A stretch of 64,000 bases of DNA from Podospora comata (Eukaryota; Ascomycota; Sordariomycetes; Sordariales; Podosporaceae). A program made the translations under genes and the position numbers. Positions 20,891 through 31,960 of this stretch are shown here, piece by piece. Positions within the stretch are counted from its first letter, which is position 1, and each line of letters starts with the position of its first letter. The notes below the pieces were generated by a model. It was not told the origin of the DNA and did not search any database. It worked only from the letters and a program-made list of their open reading frames with translations. The stretch is from the NCBI GenBank assembly GCA_017354895.1, contig CP071496.1, forward strand, positions 1,798,001 through 1,862,000, read 5' to 3'.

Positions 20891-22846
20891 TCATGATGTC
20901 TGCTCCCCAGCAAGCAGAGACACCACCGTCCGTACAGCGATAAGAGGATCTTCACCTCCCTGTACAAGCTCGTCAAACAGCCTCGGTATCCCAGACAATT
21001 GGCCCCTTTCGTCATGTTTACGCCCTGTGATTTTTTGTCAGTCACTAGTCGACATTCGCAGGAGAAGAAAAAAAGAGAACTCACACTTCCCCGGCACCCC
21101 CACCAAAACCCCAATATCACTCCTCGCCTCCCCCGTCCAGTCGAACTCAATCTTCCACATCACCCTCAACCCCGACACCTCCCCCTCCCCCTTTCCATTC
21201 AACACCGGGACCTCGAGATCCAAGCACGTCTTCCCCATATACGGAAGCAGCTCCCCAGTATCATACCTCTCCTCTTCCTCCTCCCCCTCCTCCTCATCCT
21301 CATCCTCCTCGCCCCCCCTCTTCCTCACCCCATTCCTCTTCTTCCTCTCCCTCAACTTCCTCACCATCCCCCCCAACCGCCTCTTATCCCCCACCTCCCG
21401 TTCCAAAACCCTCCAAACCTTGGCCCTCTCCACCCCCACCCTCACCCACTCCCCCATCGCCCAAGTCAACACACTAATATTGTTTCCCAACCCACTACTC
21501 GCCACCCCGCCATCCCCCAGCCCGTCAACAATCCTCCTCACAAACGGCCCCAACTCCCCCTCGGCCCCAGCCGGATCCATCCTCGGCACCGCAATCCCCG
21601 TCACCCCCAAAGTCCTGGTATTAACACTCATCTCAATCCTCGCCGTGAACAACCCCCTACAAGGCTTAGCCGAAGCAACAGTGATAAAATGCTGCTGCAC
21701 CAGCGGCTCCCCTTCTTCTTCCCGCGGCAAAGGGAATATTTGAGACGTAAAACTTAATGGTGTGAACGCCCGGAGAAAAGGGAGGGATTCAGCTGCTGAC
21801 ATGGGGAGAGGGTGGTGGGATATGATCGGTTTGTCCAGGTTATCCGGTGCCGGTTCGGGAGGAGAAGAAGAAAGAGGCTTGCTGAACGGAAGGAAGGAGA
21901 TAGGGTTGAGCGCCGAGGCGAGCCAGTCGTCTGCTGGTGTGGGGAGGGGTTCTTTCTCTGGGGGGAGGGCGTGCCGCCGGAGGAGGGAGAGGATCTCTTC
22001 TGGGTTTGGTGGTGGGGAGGCTTCCTTTTTGGCAAGACGACTTTGCCTTAGGCGCTCGTTTTCTGCTGTGGCGAGGGAGAGGTCTTTTTCTAGGGAGGCG
22101 AGTTCTGCGTGGAGGGAGTTGAGGAGGTTCTTCTTGTCTGCGTCGGGGTCGATGGGTCTTAGGCCTCGTAGTTCAGCGGTTGTGGGCTCGGGGGATGCTG
22201 GAGGGGGGCTTTGCGGGCCCTTTTTGCCGGGGGATGGGGGCGGTTGTTGGGTGGGATCGTCGAGCTGGCCTGGTTCTGCTGGTCGAAGGGGGGGCTGTTT
22301 GAGGGGGGATGAGCTCTTGATTCTCTCCGCTAGAGCCTTGCTTCGTTTTGGTCTTCTAGACGGGGTGTTGTGTATCCCTGATGGAGGCGTGCTGACTACG
22401 GGATCGGGTCGTTCGGGGGTTGGCGGGAGCTCTGGTTCGGGAACTACAACCTCGGGGAGCACGCCGAGGGGTGGTGATCGCCGGAGACCTCGGCGAGCAA
22501 AGGGGTTGATTGCTTCGGCAGCCTCCTCGGGTGCCGGGGGTGGGAGTGGTCGTGGCACGGGTCTTGGAAGTGCGCTTTTCGCTTTCGGTCGCCTTGCTGG
22601 TGAACGGAGGCCCTTATCCTCCTCGCCTACGTTGGCTCCGGTGTTCTGACCCCTCTCCTCTGCTGATGCCGCATCCCGCTTCGCGGACCGTAGGTCGAGC
22701 TGCTTACTAAGCGCTCGTGTTAAGCCCCCGGTGCTATCGGGGGTCTCGGCGGACAGAGGCGCATTTGGTGATACTTGCGACTCAGGCTGTATCTGAACAG
22801 CGGTTCGAGGTGAGGTTCTCCTTCTCTTGGGCGCTGAAGTTTCCAT
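20891..22846 (-). CDS. Coiled-coil protein with possible RWD-type kinetochore domain (Ctf19/CENP-P-like?)
   Basis: Exons 21085-22846 and 20891-21024 give 631 aa. The 60-nt intron was placed because it restores a clean C-terminus (GIPRLFDELVQGGEDPLIAV, then RTVVSLLAGEQTS) in place of a low-complexity run. Residues 1-240 are basic, Pro/Ser-rich and disordered, with SP/TP sites (KRRRTSPRT, SSPLKQPPLRP). About 240-275 is a coiled coil (LHAELASLEKDLSLATAENE). From about 365 on there is a folded region (FTARIEMSVNTRTLGVTGIA, ELGPFVRRIV, ISVLTWAMGEWVRVGVERA, LRVMWKIEFDW) broken by an acidic loop. The coil followed by a beta/alpha domain recalls COMA-complex kinetochore proteins, but I am not sure. 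It is divergent from the 23511 gene. Confidence 0.6.
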
Positions 22847-23510
22847 GGTGGCGTAATTCAGATGTTGTCTATCTAATCATGGTCGCATACAGGTTTGGCG
22901 CGAGAAGACAGTTGCGGACGCGTCAAATCTGCTGTATTATGCTTGCGCGCTGGGTTGATGTGGTCGGGATGTTGCTTTGCGCTGCTGTGCTGGAAAATTG
23001 CCAAGACCAGGCCAAAAGGCTGTCTGATGGACTAAATGTACAGCTACTGTATCACGGGTTGAAGATGTGCTGAAAAGGCCTAGTATTTCTAACAATATAG
23101 AGGCTACTGAGAGAATATAAAGTGCTGTATGCCTCAGGTCAATTGACGCTCTCTTCAATTACCATATCGCAATGGCCGCCATGGCAATGTAAACACTGAT
23201 GTTGAACCTCTCAGACGACACGTGACCTGGCACGTGCAGTCGTCAAGGTGGATGATTTGCTCTTGACAGGTGATCCGTGCTTTCCATGACGTTAGCGGCA
23301 TGTCCTCGGCACAAATTCTTGAAATCCGGTGTCCCGCAGCGCAATGGACCCCTGCCTCGACCACAATTGAAATCTCGTCCGATAAGTAACCGTTTTCTCC
23401 CCCAAAGTCCCCGGGTGCCTCTCCCAACCGCCAACGCTTCTTTTCCTCCGCTTCCTGCAGCCTTCCCCAAACTCTAAACTCGCACCCACACTTCAAACTC
23501 CCCCCCAAAA
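22847..23510. promoter_or_regulatory. Divergent intergenic region
   Basis: About 660 bp between two divergently transcribed genes. No ORF is recognisable. The last 130 bp before 23511 are C-rich, as in other leaders here. Confidence 0.5.
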
Positions 23511-24680
23511 ATGCGGAGATCCATCTTCACTGCGCAGCCCGCCGCGCGCGCTATGAGCCGGGCCCTGAGCAACCAGCCCACCCGCCGCGCATTCGCTTCC
23601 ACCCCCGCGACCCCCATTGAGTCCTCCAAGGAGCAAGCTCACCCGATCGGCCCCTTTTATGAATCCGTCCTGCGCACCCCCTCCGGTCCCTTCCCCAAGG
23701 TCAAGCCCGAAGAGCCCCCCGTCACCTCCCAATCCAACCCCAAGTCCATGCCCGATCCCGCCCCCGCCCCGGCCGAAAAGCCCCCCGCCGAAAAGGAGAA
23801 GCCGACCGAGAAGCAAGCCCCCGCCGCCGAGGAGAAACCCTCCACCAAACCCGCCCCCGCTCCCCCTAAGGAGGAGAAGCCAAAGCCCTCCCCCAAGGCC
23901 GCCGCCGTCGAGGAAGAAAAGCCAGTCGAGGCCCCCATCGCCGAGGAAAAGAAGCCGTTGAAGCGCACCCGCAAGCCACGAAGCACCGGAACCAAGTCCG
24001 TTGATTCCTCCCCCCATTCTTCTTCTGCTGTTTCTTCTGCCCAAGAATCACCACTTTCTTCTTCTTCATCATCCACCACAATTCCTCCAACCCCCAAATC
24101 CGGCCCCAGCCCCGCTATTCTCCTCCCCTCCGACCAACCGCCAACCTCCTCCTCGAAAGAAGAACTCCCTTCTAACACGGCCTCCGAACAGAACTCCCAA
24201 CGCGCAAGAGTAATCTTTGGCTCCTCCCTCGCCGGCCCCGCCGAGCGCGCCGAACGCCTCGCCCGCATAAAATCCGAATCCCGCCTCATCAACGGTGTCC
24301 TCGTGCCCCCAAAACCAGAAGAACCAGACAATTGCTGCATGAGCGGGTGTGTAAACTGCGTCTGGGATCGATTTCGTGACGAGATGGAGGATTGGGCTGC
24401 AAAGGCCAAACTTGCGGAAGCGAGGATGGAGGCTGCGACAGAAGTGGGAGAACAGGTGGGGGTTACGCAGGACAGTATAGAGAGCACAAATACTACTAGT
24501 ACTACTATGGAGGATGATGGCGGTGGCTCGGTCGCGAATTGGGATGCGGATGGGAAAACAACTAGAGATCTTTGGGATGAGGAGCTGTACAAGAACGTGC
24601 CGGTGGGGATTAGGGAGTTTATGAAGCAGGAGAAGAAGTTGAAGGAGAAGCATGCTAGGGAGGGGACTTTGGGGGGTTAA
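23511..24680 (+). CDS. Mitochondrial oxidoreductase-like domain protein (OXLD1 type)
   Basis: Single-exon ORF of 389 aa. The N-terminus (MRRSIFTAQPAARAMSRAL, then RRAFASTPA) is a clear mitochondrial targeting sequence with a likely cleavage site. Residues 55-245 are Pro/Lys/Glu/Ala- then Ser-rich low complexity. The Oxidoreductase-like domain comes at about 265-310: PPKPEEPDNCCMSGCVNCVW, then DRFRDEMEDW, with four cysteines in a CC-x3-C-x2-C arrangement that probably binds metal. The C-terminus (DLWDEELYKNVPVGIREFMK) is also family-like. The biochemical role of the family is not known to me. Confidence 0.85.
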   Translation: MRRSIFTAQPAARAMSRALSNQPTRRAFASTPATPIESSKEQAHPIGPFYESVLRTPSGPFPKVKPEEPPVTSQSNPKSMPDPAPAPAEKPPAEKEKPTEKQAPAAEEKPSTKPAPAPPKEEKPKPSPKAAAVEEEKPVEAPIAEEKKPLKRTRKPRSTGTKSVDSSPHSSSAVSSAQESPLSSSSSSTTIPPTPKSGPSPAILLPSDQPPTSSSKEELPSNTASEQNSQRARVIFGSSLAGPAERAERLARIKSESRLINGVLVPPKPEEPDNCCMSGCVNCVWDRFRDEMEDWAAKAKLAEARMEAATEVGEQVGVTQDSIESTNTTSTTMEDDGGGSVANWDADGKTTRDLWDEELYKNVPVGIREFMKQEKKLKEKHAREGTLGG

Positions 24681-25265
24681 GATTGCGGGTAGACGTGTGA
24701 TGATGCTGTACGATATCAGGAACTGTTTTTTTCCCCTTTGTCAACCCTTCTAGAGAGAGTCCCTTTGTTGTTGGTGGTGGCGGTGGTTTTTGTTTGTTGA
24801 ATACCCATGGAAGTTGCGAACTGTTGTAGATCTCATGGCCAAGTTGCGGTGGGAGGTATGGGTAATTTTTATATTGACGCGGGTTACGCGTCTTTCAGTT
24901 TTGTGGCCTCGTTCATCGTGATTCTTGAAGCGGGTTGCTATGTATGTCCATGGGAGGCTGATGTCGCAAGTATGTTTATATATATCCAAGGCTTTCCCTG
25001 AACTGGCTGTTGTCCTCCAACTCCTCGAACCCATGTTCCAGGATCAACACCCCATCTATGACCTCTCCGTCCCCGTGTAATCATCCCCAGACGCCATGTC
25101 CCCTTCTGTCAAAATCTCCAAGTAGTGCTCAGAAAACTCCCGCTGGCTTTCCCCATTCTTCCGTTACTCCGTAGGTATCATAACGGGAACACAATGCTAT
25201 TTCTGTTTTTTGGGTATTTTTCTCTCTTTTTTTTTGTTGTTGTTAGGTTGCTATCATCCCCGTAT
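24681..25265. other. Convergent intergenic region
   Basis: About 585 bp between converging genes, with T-rich and GGT-rich tracts. No gene seen. Confidence 0.5.
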
Positions 25266-26045
25266 TTAGGCCTGAGACTTCTTGGCCAAGGCAGCAGCAG
25301 CATTGGCATCGTGCTCGTCAATGTCAATGGCCTCCCAGGGGTAGCAGATCCACTCGTCGCCGACCGTCCTCGCGGCCCAGTAGCGGCCGTTGGTGACATC
25401 CTCGGGGAGGGTGCCGCGCTTTTGCTTGTCCTTGTTCTATTTTTCTGTCAGTCACCATTCACTTCACCTTCTCAGTCAAAGGGAAACCTTACATGAAGGA
25501 CAAAAATTCCAAACTCAGTCTTCTCATCCACACCAAGCTTGGCCCTCACCTCCTCGACATCCTTCTGGAGCTCCTTGACGGCGTACTCGAGCGTGGTCCT
25601 CGTGTCGTCCACCTCGTCCACGATCAAGATGCGCTTCCCGACCAGGTTCTTCATGGAGCCCAGCGCCGTGAGGTCGAGCCACTGGGTGCGCGTGACCTTG
25701 TGGCCGACCTGCTCGACGACCTGGTCGGCCGCGTTGGGGAGCTGCTCGTACAGGGACAGACCGATGGCCTGGATCGGGATGTTTGGGCTGCCGGGCTGCT
25801 TGAGGAAGGAGCGGAGGATGCGGGCGGGGACGTAGCCGCCTCCGCCGATGGCGATCATGAGGTCGGGCTTGAACTCGGAGAGGATGGGGATGGCGGACTC
25901 TTGGCAGAGTTTGTGTACCTTTTGGGGGAGGGCATGTTAGTGATGGTGTGGGGTAGTGTGGTGGACTGGGAACACAAGGTAGGTGGGCGGGTAAAAGAAC
26001 GGGTAGACTAACATCGTTGTACGTGACGTAGAGCTTCTCGACCAT
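25266..26045 (-). CDS. Xanthine/hypoxanthine-guanine phosphoribosyltransferase
   Basis: Purine salvage enzyme of the yeast Hpt1/Xpt1 type, making IMP, GMP or XMP from base and PRPP. Exons 26013-26045, 25493-25918 and 25266-25436 give 209 aa. Recognisable parts are VTYNDVHKLCQES, PDLMIAIGGGGYVPARILRS and the PRPP-binding loop ILIVDEVDDTRTTL. The end is GRYWAARTVGDEWICYPWEA. Intron 1 has a GTTAGT donor; all phases agree. Whether it prefers hypoxanthine/guanine or xanthine cannot be told from sequence alone. Confidence 0.9.
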
Positions 26046-26899
26046 CTTGACTGGTTTTCTTGGGTTTTTTGTGTCGATGTTTGACCGTTGATGAGGGTCC
26101 TCGTCGGATACTTGGAAGGCAATGGTGGGGGGATTTTATAAGTCGCGGTTTCAGGCGGGGTTATTTACGACGCTGCGATGATACCCGATAAGCGAATGCT
26201 CTTCTCTCTTTCGGGACGTGGGAATTCACACGAGGGGGATAATGTTCACAGTTTTAAAAGAAGGGAGAGGGAGAAAGTAAGAAATTATCAGTCAGAAAGC
26301 ATGCCAGAAAAAAAGTTTGGATCTGAAAATCAGTTGAACCCCACCCCACCAGGGAATGGGATTGTTCCAAAAAAAATTCTGGAACCCCGCAGTCGTCCAA
26401 AACGGCTTTCCCCCGTCCGCCATCCCGCGCGCTTTTTTTCGCGGTTGCTTGAGCCCAGGCCAGGGGTCCCAGATGACGATGTGCCAGAATGCGCTAACGG
26501 GAAGCGGCAGGTGGGTTTCAGCGGGACCTCTATATTTACGGCCTTCAGATTATACTTTCACGGCCTTCTAACCTCATTAGGTTCAATGTTGCAGATTTTA
26601 CCCGTTTCTCCCCACAATGCAAACCGCAGGTAAATTTTCGTGCAGCTTGTATGACTGTAAGACAGTGCCAGTCGTTCCTAGAAATCGATGCTGAGTTAGA
26701 TTTTTGAAGGTTTCGAGTGAGGGTCTTGATATTACGGCGGTGAAGGTGTTGGTGGTGGTGTTTGATGATGACAGTGGTGGTGGTTACAAACCCTAACCCT
26801 CTGTTTAACCCAGCGGCTCCCATTAATGAAAAGGGCCCATTTTCCTGCCTTTTTTCTATATAATTTCTGGTCCTGGAGCGTGCGCGTGTCGGCTGAAAA
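26046..26899. other. Intergenic region
   Basis: Upstream region of the phosphoribosyltransferase and the border of a decayed zone. A ggtggtggt-rich stretch lies at 26740-26790. No gene is supported. Confidence 0.4.
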
Positions 26900-27511
26900 T
26901 GAAAGGCAAAGTTCTGGAAATCAAATCGCTATGTTCATCGATGCAAATTGCAGCAAAAATTGGGTGTGTTTGACATCGCGCTGCATTTCCCCAATAGGTT
27001 AGAGACCACAAAAATATAATCTGTAGACCGTCGATATAGAGCTCCGAGTGGTAAGCGGAGTTCGCCGATGACCTCTGTTTCAGTCTTAACATATGATGGT
27101 GATGGTAACATCTTTTCACTCTACCGTTTTCCGCGTCGGACAGAACAGCCAACTCGTTTCCCGACGACTTCTTTTCCACAAGAAAAAGCAGCATAAAACT
27201 CAATTCAATAGCACCAGTCCAGTATCCTTTGACCAGAGTCTCAACGAACCAGAAAAGCACGGTTATGTCAATGAGAGAACAACTCGAGATACGCCAAAGA
27301 CGTTGTTCGAGATGAGTAGGAAGGAATAGTTCCATCCCGTAAAGTGTACCGATGCATACAGCAGCGTTGCAATGCATGAGTACGAGCTCTCCTTCCATGT
27401 CAGTCGAGAAAGCTTGATGTCGCCAACATGGGTCAGTGGCAGAAGACTATAAGCGGATGAGAGGGCCATGACGATGTGTAGATTCCAAAGCTCATTTTGA
27501 TCTGAAGTCAT
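26900..27511 (-). pseudogene. Broken gene for a fungal integral membrane protein of unknown function
   Basis: One minus frame from 27511 reads ATLLYASVHFTGWNYSF; the neighbouring frame continues FLPTHLEQRLWRISSCSLID, then ITVLFWFVETLVKGYW. Joined in order, these resemble a family of fungal multi-pass membrane proteins with the signature "LLYGGxHxLAWNxxFPxxxEQLLWRxSS". The frame change falls in the middle of that block with no room for an intron, so the gene is a pseudogene. Beyond about 26950 no more family sequence is visible. Confidence 0.5.
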
Positions 27512-27706
27512 GTTTAAAGTCCAGAGAGGTTAGTAGATAACAGTGCACTATTGCACGCCGTTTCTCTACAGCTAAATCTATCCCTCGAGTTGCCTTCCTA
27601 CGCCTCACAACTTCTGAATATCATCCCGAGTGCCACTCTCCTTGGCCCCAACACGGTAACACCATCAAACAACTCACGACAGACTCAGTCGTAGCCCCCA
27701 TTAACA

Positions 27707-28550
27707 ATGGCGGCTCCACCAACACCGGCAGCCACAACCGACGCAACATCAAGGCAATGTCTCTCCAACGTAGAGGTACCAGACTGGTACACCGACTCCT
27801 TCATTTTCAGCGCCCACCGCCCCGTCACTCATTCCGTCAAGTTCAGTCATTTGCTTCACAATCTCTTCTCTGTACCACACTTTGCTCTGCCACTCGCGTT
27901 CTTACCACGATCTATGGTACGTATAGACTACCTCGCCATTCTTGTCCAGATTCTGGGGTCGTTTGTGTCGGGTATTTATCAGGGGTATTATTGCGAGGCA
28001 AGGCTGCAGACGGTCTATAAGTCAATGGTATAAGTTCCTTCTTCACACATCGGAGGGCTGAGGCTGGTTACCCTGGCCCACAACAGATTGCCGGTTTATC
28101 GGTTGTCACAGGATTCATCATGGTGAATCCGTATCTTCAGTCACCGAGATATCGGATTTTGAGAACCATGAGCTTCGTAGTGACTGGTTTCTCAGCCCTT
28201 GCTCCAATAACTCACGCTGCTGTCATCTTCCCATATCACCAACTTGATAAGCAGGCTGGGTTGAGACACTACTACATCGAGGAAGGTATCCTCCTGATCG
28301 GCGTTGTGTTCTACATCGTAGGTTGCCCCTGTGTAACAGGCGAGCCGACGAGTTACTCACCATCACGTGTTTCTAGACCCGTTTCCCGGAAAGATGGAAG
28401 CCCGGAGTATTTGATTTCTAAGGGGCATCGCATCAGATATTCCATATTTTGATTGTCCTCTCCGCTGCGGCGGTGCATTATATGGAATTAGGAGCGCGTT
28501 TACATGGAATTATGAGAAACCCCAGATGCCCAGCAGAAACTTCACTGTAG
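27707..28550 (+). pseudogene. Pseudogene of a PAQR/adiponectin-receptor-like (Izh/hemolysin III) protein
   Basis: The intact family are seven-helix membrane proteins of sterol/zinc homeostasis. Three exon-like pieces with good splice sites can be read: to 28027, 28087-28317 and from 28377. Signatures are VPDWYTDSFIFSAHRPV near the start, LGSFVSGIYQGYYCEARLQ, SPRYRILRTMSFVVTGFSAL and YYIEEGILLIGVVFY. The last part, TRFPERWKPGVFDF, runs into TAA (28419-28421) where relatives have a tryptophan. The sequence then continues recognisably (GASHQIFHILIVLSAAAVHY) through further frame changes near 28480-28525 to an NPRCPAE end. Helix 1-2 sequence is also missing. Splice sites remain clean, so decay is fairly recent. 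Confidence 0.8.
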
Positions 28551-29548
28551 CGTAGAAGGTAACACTAAGTAGTTAAGGTACCTATAATCCCAGCATTGTA
28601 TGGACAATAAATGGACATGATACCAGCATTAAATGTCGCAATCCCAGCCTTGAATGTCAGAGTTCCAGCACTGAATGTCACAATCCTAGCATTGAATGTT
28701 ACAATCCAAGCATTTAGCAATTTTAATCCCAGCATCAACGTTATATAACATATCTAGCAGCTATCTTTTTAGGCCCTAATGATAGTAAACATTACCTCTT
28801 GATGATCACCTTATAGCGCATCGTTACTATCTTCCCAAGCACCGAGAATATCAAATATGCCTCTCGGTCTTCCTAGTAGGTATCCTGCTATCCATAAAGG
28901 GTTAAACATCATGAGTACAACTCTCTACCGTTTCCAGAGGTATCCTTATTTTCTGCCAAGTGCTTAAAATAATAAGCATACCTCTCGATCCTTTAAAACA
29001 ATATCTCCCGCAGTTTTGCAGGCATCGAATAATAACGAACACTCCTCTCGACAATGTTGAAAATGCCTCTGCAATCCTCACATGCTCTCGGAGAAAATGA
29101 ACACGCCCCTGACTGACTGGACAGACAGGCATTCTGCTATGGTAAGAGGCCTTTTTACCTAGTGACATGACACACTGTGGTATGCTTCTGCTCAAGTTTC
29201 ATATACTATGTTGGTTGCGTTATCAGGATTAGTCGGCACCTCTCTTATGATTTTTGGTAAGTTATCAGGAAGCATTCATAGCTCCACAGCTGAGGCTGCT
29301 CCAACATGCATCCTTAGAAAGTAATGCATATGGTAAACGCATGAAACCTTTACATGCGAACGTATCCCACCATGTAGATGTACCGTCGTACCCCCACCTC
29401 TGTTACCTCACCCTACATTACCCCACCTACCATGACCAAGCTCCCCTCCACTCTCCAACTTTACACATCTCACAAACAATCTCTCTTCAACATTATCCTC
29501 AACACCCCCTTCGTATTCCTCCGCATCACAGTCTTTTCTCATTTCACC
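28551..29548. other. Intergenic region with minisatellite
   Basis: About 1 kb. It starts with a 21-bp minisatellite and continues with AT-rich sequence lacking genes. The last 200 bp are the C-rich leader of the FAD oxidoreductase. Confidence 0.5.
28585..28740 (+). repeat. Degenerate 21-bp minisatellite
   Basis: Seven or so copies of a unit close to AATCCCAGCATTGAATGTCAC, differing mostly by transitions. It sits directly after the PAQR pseudogene. Confidence 0.85.
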
Positions 29549-30994
29549 ATGGACGAAAGAGCCTCCCTCCCCGTCTCTCTGCCAGTCCCCAACCCAACCA
29601 CCTCCTACTGGCACACCCTAACCCCACCTCCCCTCACCCTATCACCCACCCACCGCTCAACCCCAGATCTCCCGTCTCGATGCGACACAGTAATCATCGG
29701 CTCAGGCATCTCAGGCGCAGCAATAGCTTACAACCTTCTCCAATCCCATAATACAACAACAACAACCTCCCCACCAAATATCCTCCTCCTCGAAGCCCGC
29801 ACCCTCTGCTCCGGCGCCACAGGCCGAAACGGAGGACACACCAAAGCAGCCTCCTACCGCACCTTCCTCTCCCACATCTCCTCCCTCGGTCTAGACCAAG
29901 CGATCAAAATCGCGAGGTTAGAGCACAACAACATCAAGGCAGTGCATTCATTCGCCAAGACCAACAATATCCAATGTGATCTGTTTGAAGGGGATACAAC
30001 AGACGTCATCTACGACGCGGCACAATGGGACGAGGCAAAAGAAGCGGTGCACAAAATGAGGGAGGTTTTCCCTGGGGATGATCCAGTGGGACGGTATATT
30101 TTGCTAGGGAAGGAGGAGCTGGAAAGGGACTACTTTGTTCATGATTATGATTATGAGGGGAAAAGAGAGGAGGTGAGAGGGGGGGTGAGGTATGCGGCCG
30201 GGGGGTTGTCGGCGTATAAGTTTGTTATGGGGTTGTTGAGGTCAATGGAGGGGAAGGGGTTGAATGTTCAGGCCGAAACGGGGGTTAGCGAGGTAAAGAG
30301 GGATGGGGAAGGGGGCGGATGGGTGGTGAAGACGGGGAGGGGGGAGGTGAGGGCGGGGAGGGTGGTGATGGCTACGAATGGGTATGCTGCGGGGGTGATG
30401 CCGGAGGTGTTTCAGGGGGTGGTTGTGCCGTTGAGGGGGCAGATCACGGCGCACAGACCTGGGAGTAAGATGGCGAAGAAGAGGTGTTTGAACACGACGT
30501 ATAGTTTTATTTATGAGGGGGGGTATGACTACATGATTACGAGGCCGGAGGGGAGTGAGCTGGAAGGGGATGTCATCATGGGAGGGGGGTTGGTGAGGGG
30601 GGAGGCGGAGGAGGGGTTGAGGGAGTTTGGGGTGAGTGATGATTCGGGGTTGAATCAGGGGATAAGTGAGTATTTGAGAGAGACGACAGCGAGGTATTTT
30701 GGGAGGGATTGGGGGGAGGATGATGCTGAGGGTCGGATAAGACAGGAGTGGACTGGGATTATGGGGTTCAGCCCGGATGGGTTTCCGTTTGTAGGGGAGG
30801 TTCCGAACCAGAAAGGGCTATGGGTGAGCACCAGCTTTCAGGGACATGGGATGGTGCTGTGCTGGATGTGTGCGGATGCTTTGGTGAAGATGATGAGAGG
30901 GACGGAGGAGGAGGAGCTGAAAAAGTGGTTTCCGGACATCTTTAGGATTACGGAGGAAAGGCTGAAGAAGAGGTTCAAGGGGAGGCTGAGTTAA
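29549..30994 (+). CDS. FAD-dependent oxidoreductase, DAO family
   Basis: Single-exon gene, 481 aa from the ATG at 29549. An upstream in-frame ATG at 29378 would add 57 unlikely residues. The dinucleotide-binding motif is VIIGSGISGAAIAYNLL at about residue 48, then LLLEARTLCSGATGRNGGH, a typical DAO-fold FAD site, and the C-terminal FAD/substrate motif WTGIMGFSPDGFPFVGEVP plus FQGHGMVLCW. These resemble fungal gamma-glutamylputrescine-oxidase or sarcosine-oxidase-like enzymes; the substrate is unknown. The first third uses mainly C-ending codons and the last two thirds are extremely G-rich on the same strand. Confidence 0.88.
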   Translation: MDERASLPVSLPVPNPTTSYWHTLTPPPLTLSPTHRSTPDLPSRCDTVIIGSGISGAAIAYNLLQSHNTTTTTSPPNILLLEARTLCSGATGRNGGHTKAASYRTFLSHISSLGLDQAIKIARLEHNNIKAVHSFAKTNNIQCDLFEGDTTDVIYDAAQWDEAKEAVHKMREVFPGDDPVGRYILLGKEELERDYFVHDYDYEGKREEVRGGVRYAAGGLSAYKFVMGLLRSMEGKGLNVQAETGVSEVKRDGEGGGWVVKTGRGEVRAGRVVMATNGYAAGVMPEVFQGVVVPLRGQITAHRPGSKMAKKRCLNTTYSFIYEGGYDYMITRPEGSELEGDVIMGGGLVRGEAEEGLREFGVSDDSGLNQGISEYLRETTARYFGRDWGEDDAEGRIRQEWTGIMGFSPDGFPFVGEVPNQKGLWVSTSFQGHGMVLCWMCADALVKMMRGTEEEELKKWFPDIFRITEERLKKRFKGRLS

Positions 30995-31960
30995 GTGATC
31001 ATAGATGGCCACTTCACTTCAGGCAGATACATCATGGTGTGAATTGGAATCGGCATCTGTGAAGAGGGTCTAATTATGTATCTTCCGAGATTGGAGCGCT
31101 TGGGTTGCACGAGATCTATGCTTTGTCCATGGAGATAACGCGGAAATATGAGATTGGCGATGATCATTGCCTGCCCCCATTGGCCCAACCCCACTCGATC
31201 TTGGCTGCCCCATTCAGCATTTCCCTCACATCGAGTTTGCTGTTGACTGCTGTGGGATAGAAATAAATCGCTAGTTTTCCCCGTTTCCCGCCGTTCTGTC
31301 CTCGACTGTCCTCGATGATATGCATCGCTCCAGGCGCCCGGGTCCGGCACACACAGGGATAATGCGCCGGGATTCCCGCAGCCGGGAGCCGAGCATGTGG
31401 ACCTGGGTCCATCTCGGGCTGGGCTGCTCCACTCTCTTCAAGCGGCACTACCCTTGCCAAGACAAAAAGCACTTAACCAAACTGCTGGGACAGAGGGGGA
31501 AACTCACCGCCATCCGTTGCCATCTGACCTTTTGACCTGCTGCCTGCTTTGTCAAGGGCACAGGGCAGGCAATGGTCCATCTTCACCGGACATCACCTCC
31601 GACTGACCTCACCATTCATTTCCGAAAAAGTGCATAGCCTGGTGCTGCTATTAGATGCCATGCCAAGGACCCCCTGGTGGCCACTATGTACCGCTCCACT
31701 CCCGCTTTGGGACCAGCTCACACCCTGACCCCATCGCGGCTGCAACATTGCACCAGAGGTCTGGTAAAAGAAAGAGGAACCGCCCCCCCTACCCTACCCC
31801 GGCCATCTGATTTTCTGGGTTTTTTTTTCCAGCTTACCACTCTCTCGGGTCCGTCCCTTACTGAGTATTTCGATCTAGCCTATCCCCTGACTTCATCCCC
31901 CTCTCTCACACTCGCGAGTTGGCTTCCCCCACCACACACGCATCATCTGTCACCACCACC
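30995..31960. promoter_or_regulatory. Intergenic/upstream region of the LaeA-like gene
   Basis: About 965 bp without a supported gene. CCCC and T-rich leader sequence (31780-31850) precedes the methyltransferase start. Confidence 0.4.

Noticed and set aside
21762-22649. 295-codon plus ORF opposite the candidate kinetochore gene
   Set aside because: Gly/Arg/Ser-rich antisense shadow.
25524-26045. 173-codon minus ORF from the phosphoribosyltransferase start
   Set aside because: Runs through the first intron into the wrong frame; only its first 11 codons are real.
28585-28740. CRISPR-like array
   Set aside because: Repeats are contiguous, degenerate and without spacers; the host is a eukaryote.
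29408-30994. Longer start for the FAD oxidoreductase
   Set aside because: The upstream in-frame codons look like translated C-rich leader; the start at 29549 gives a normal family N-terminus.
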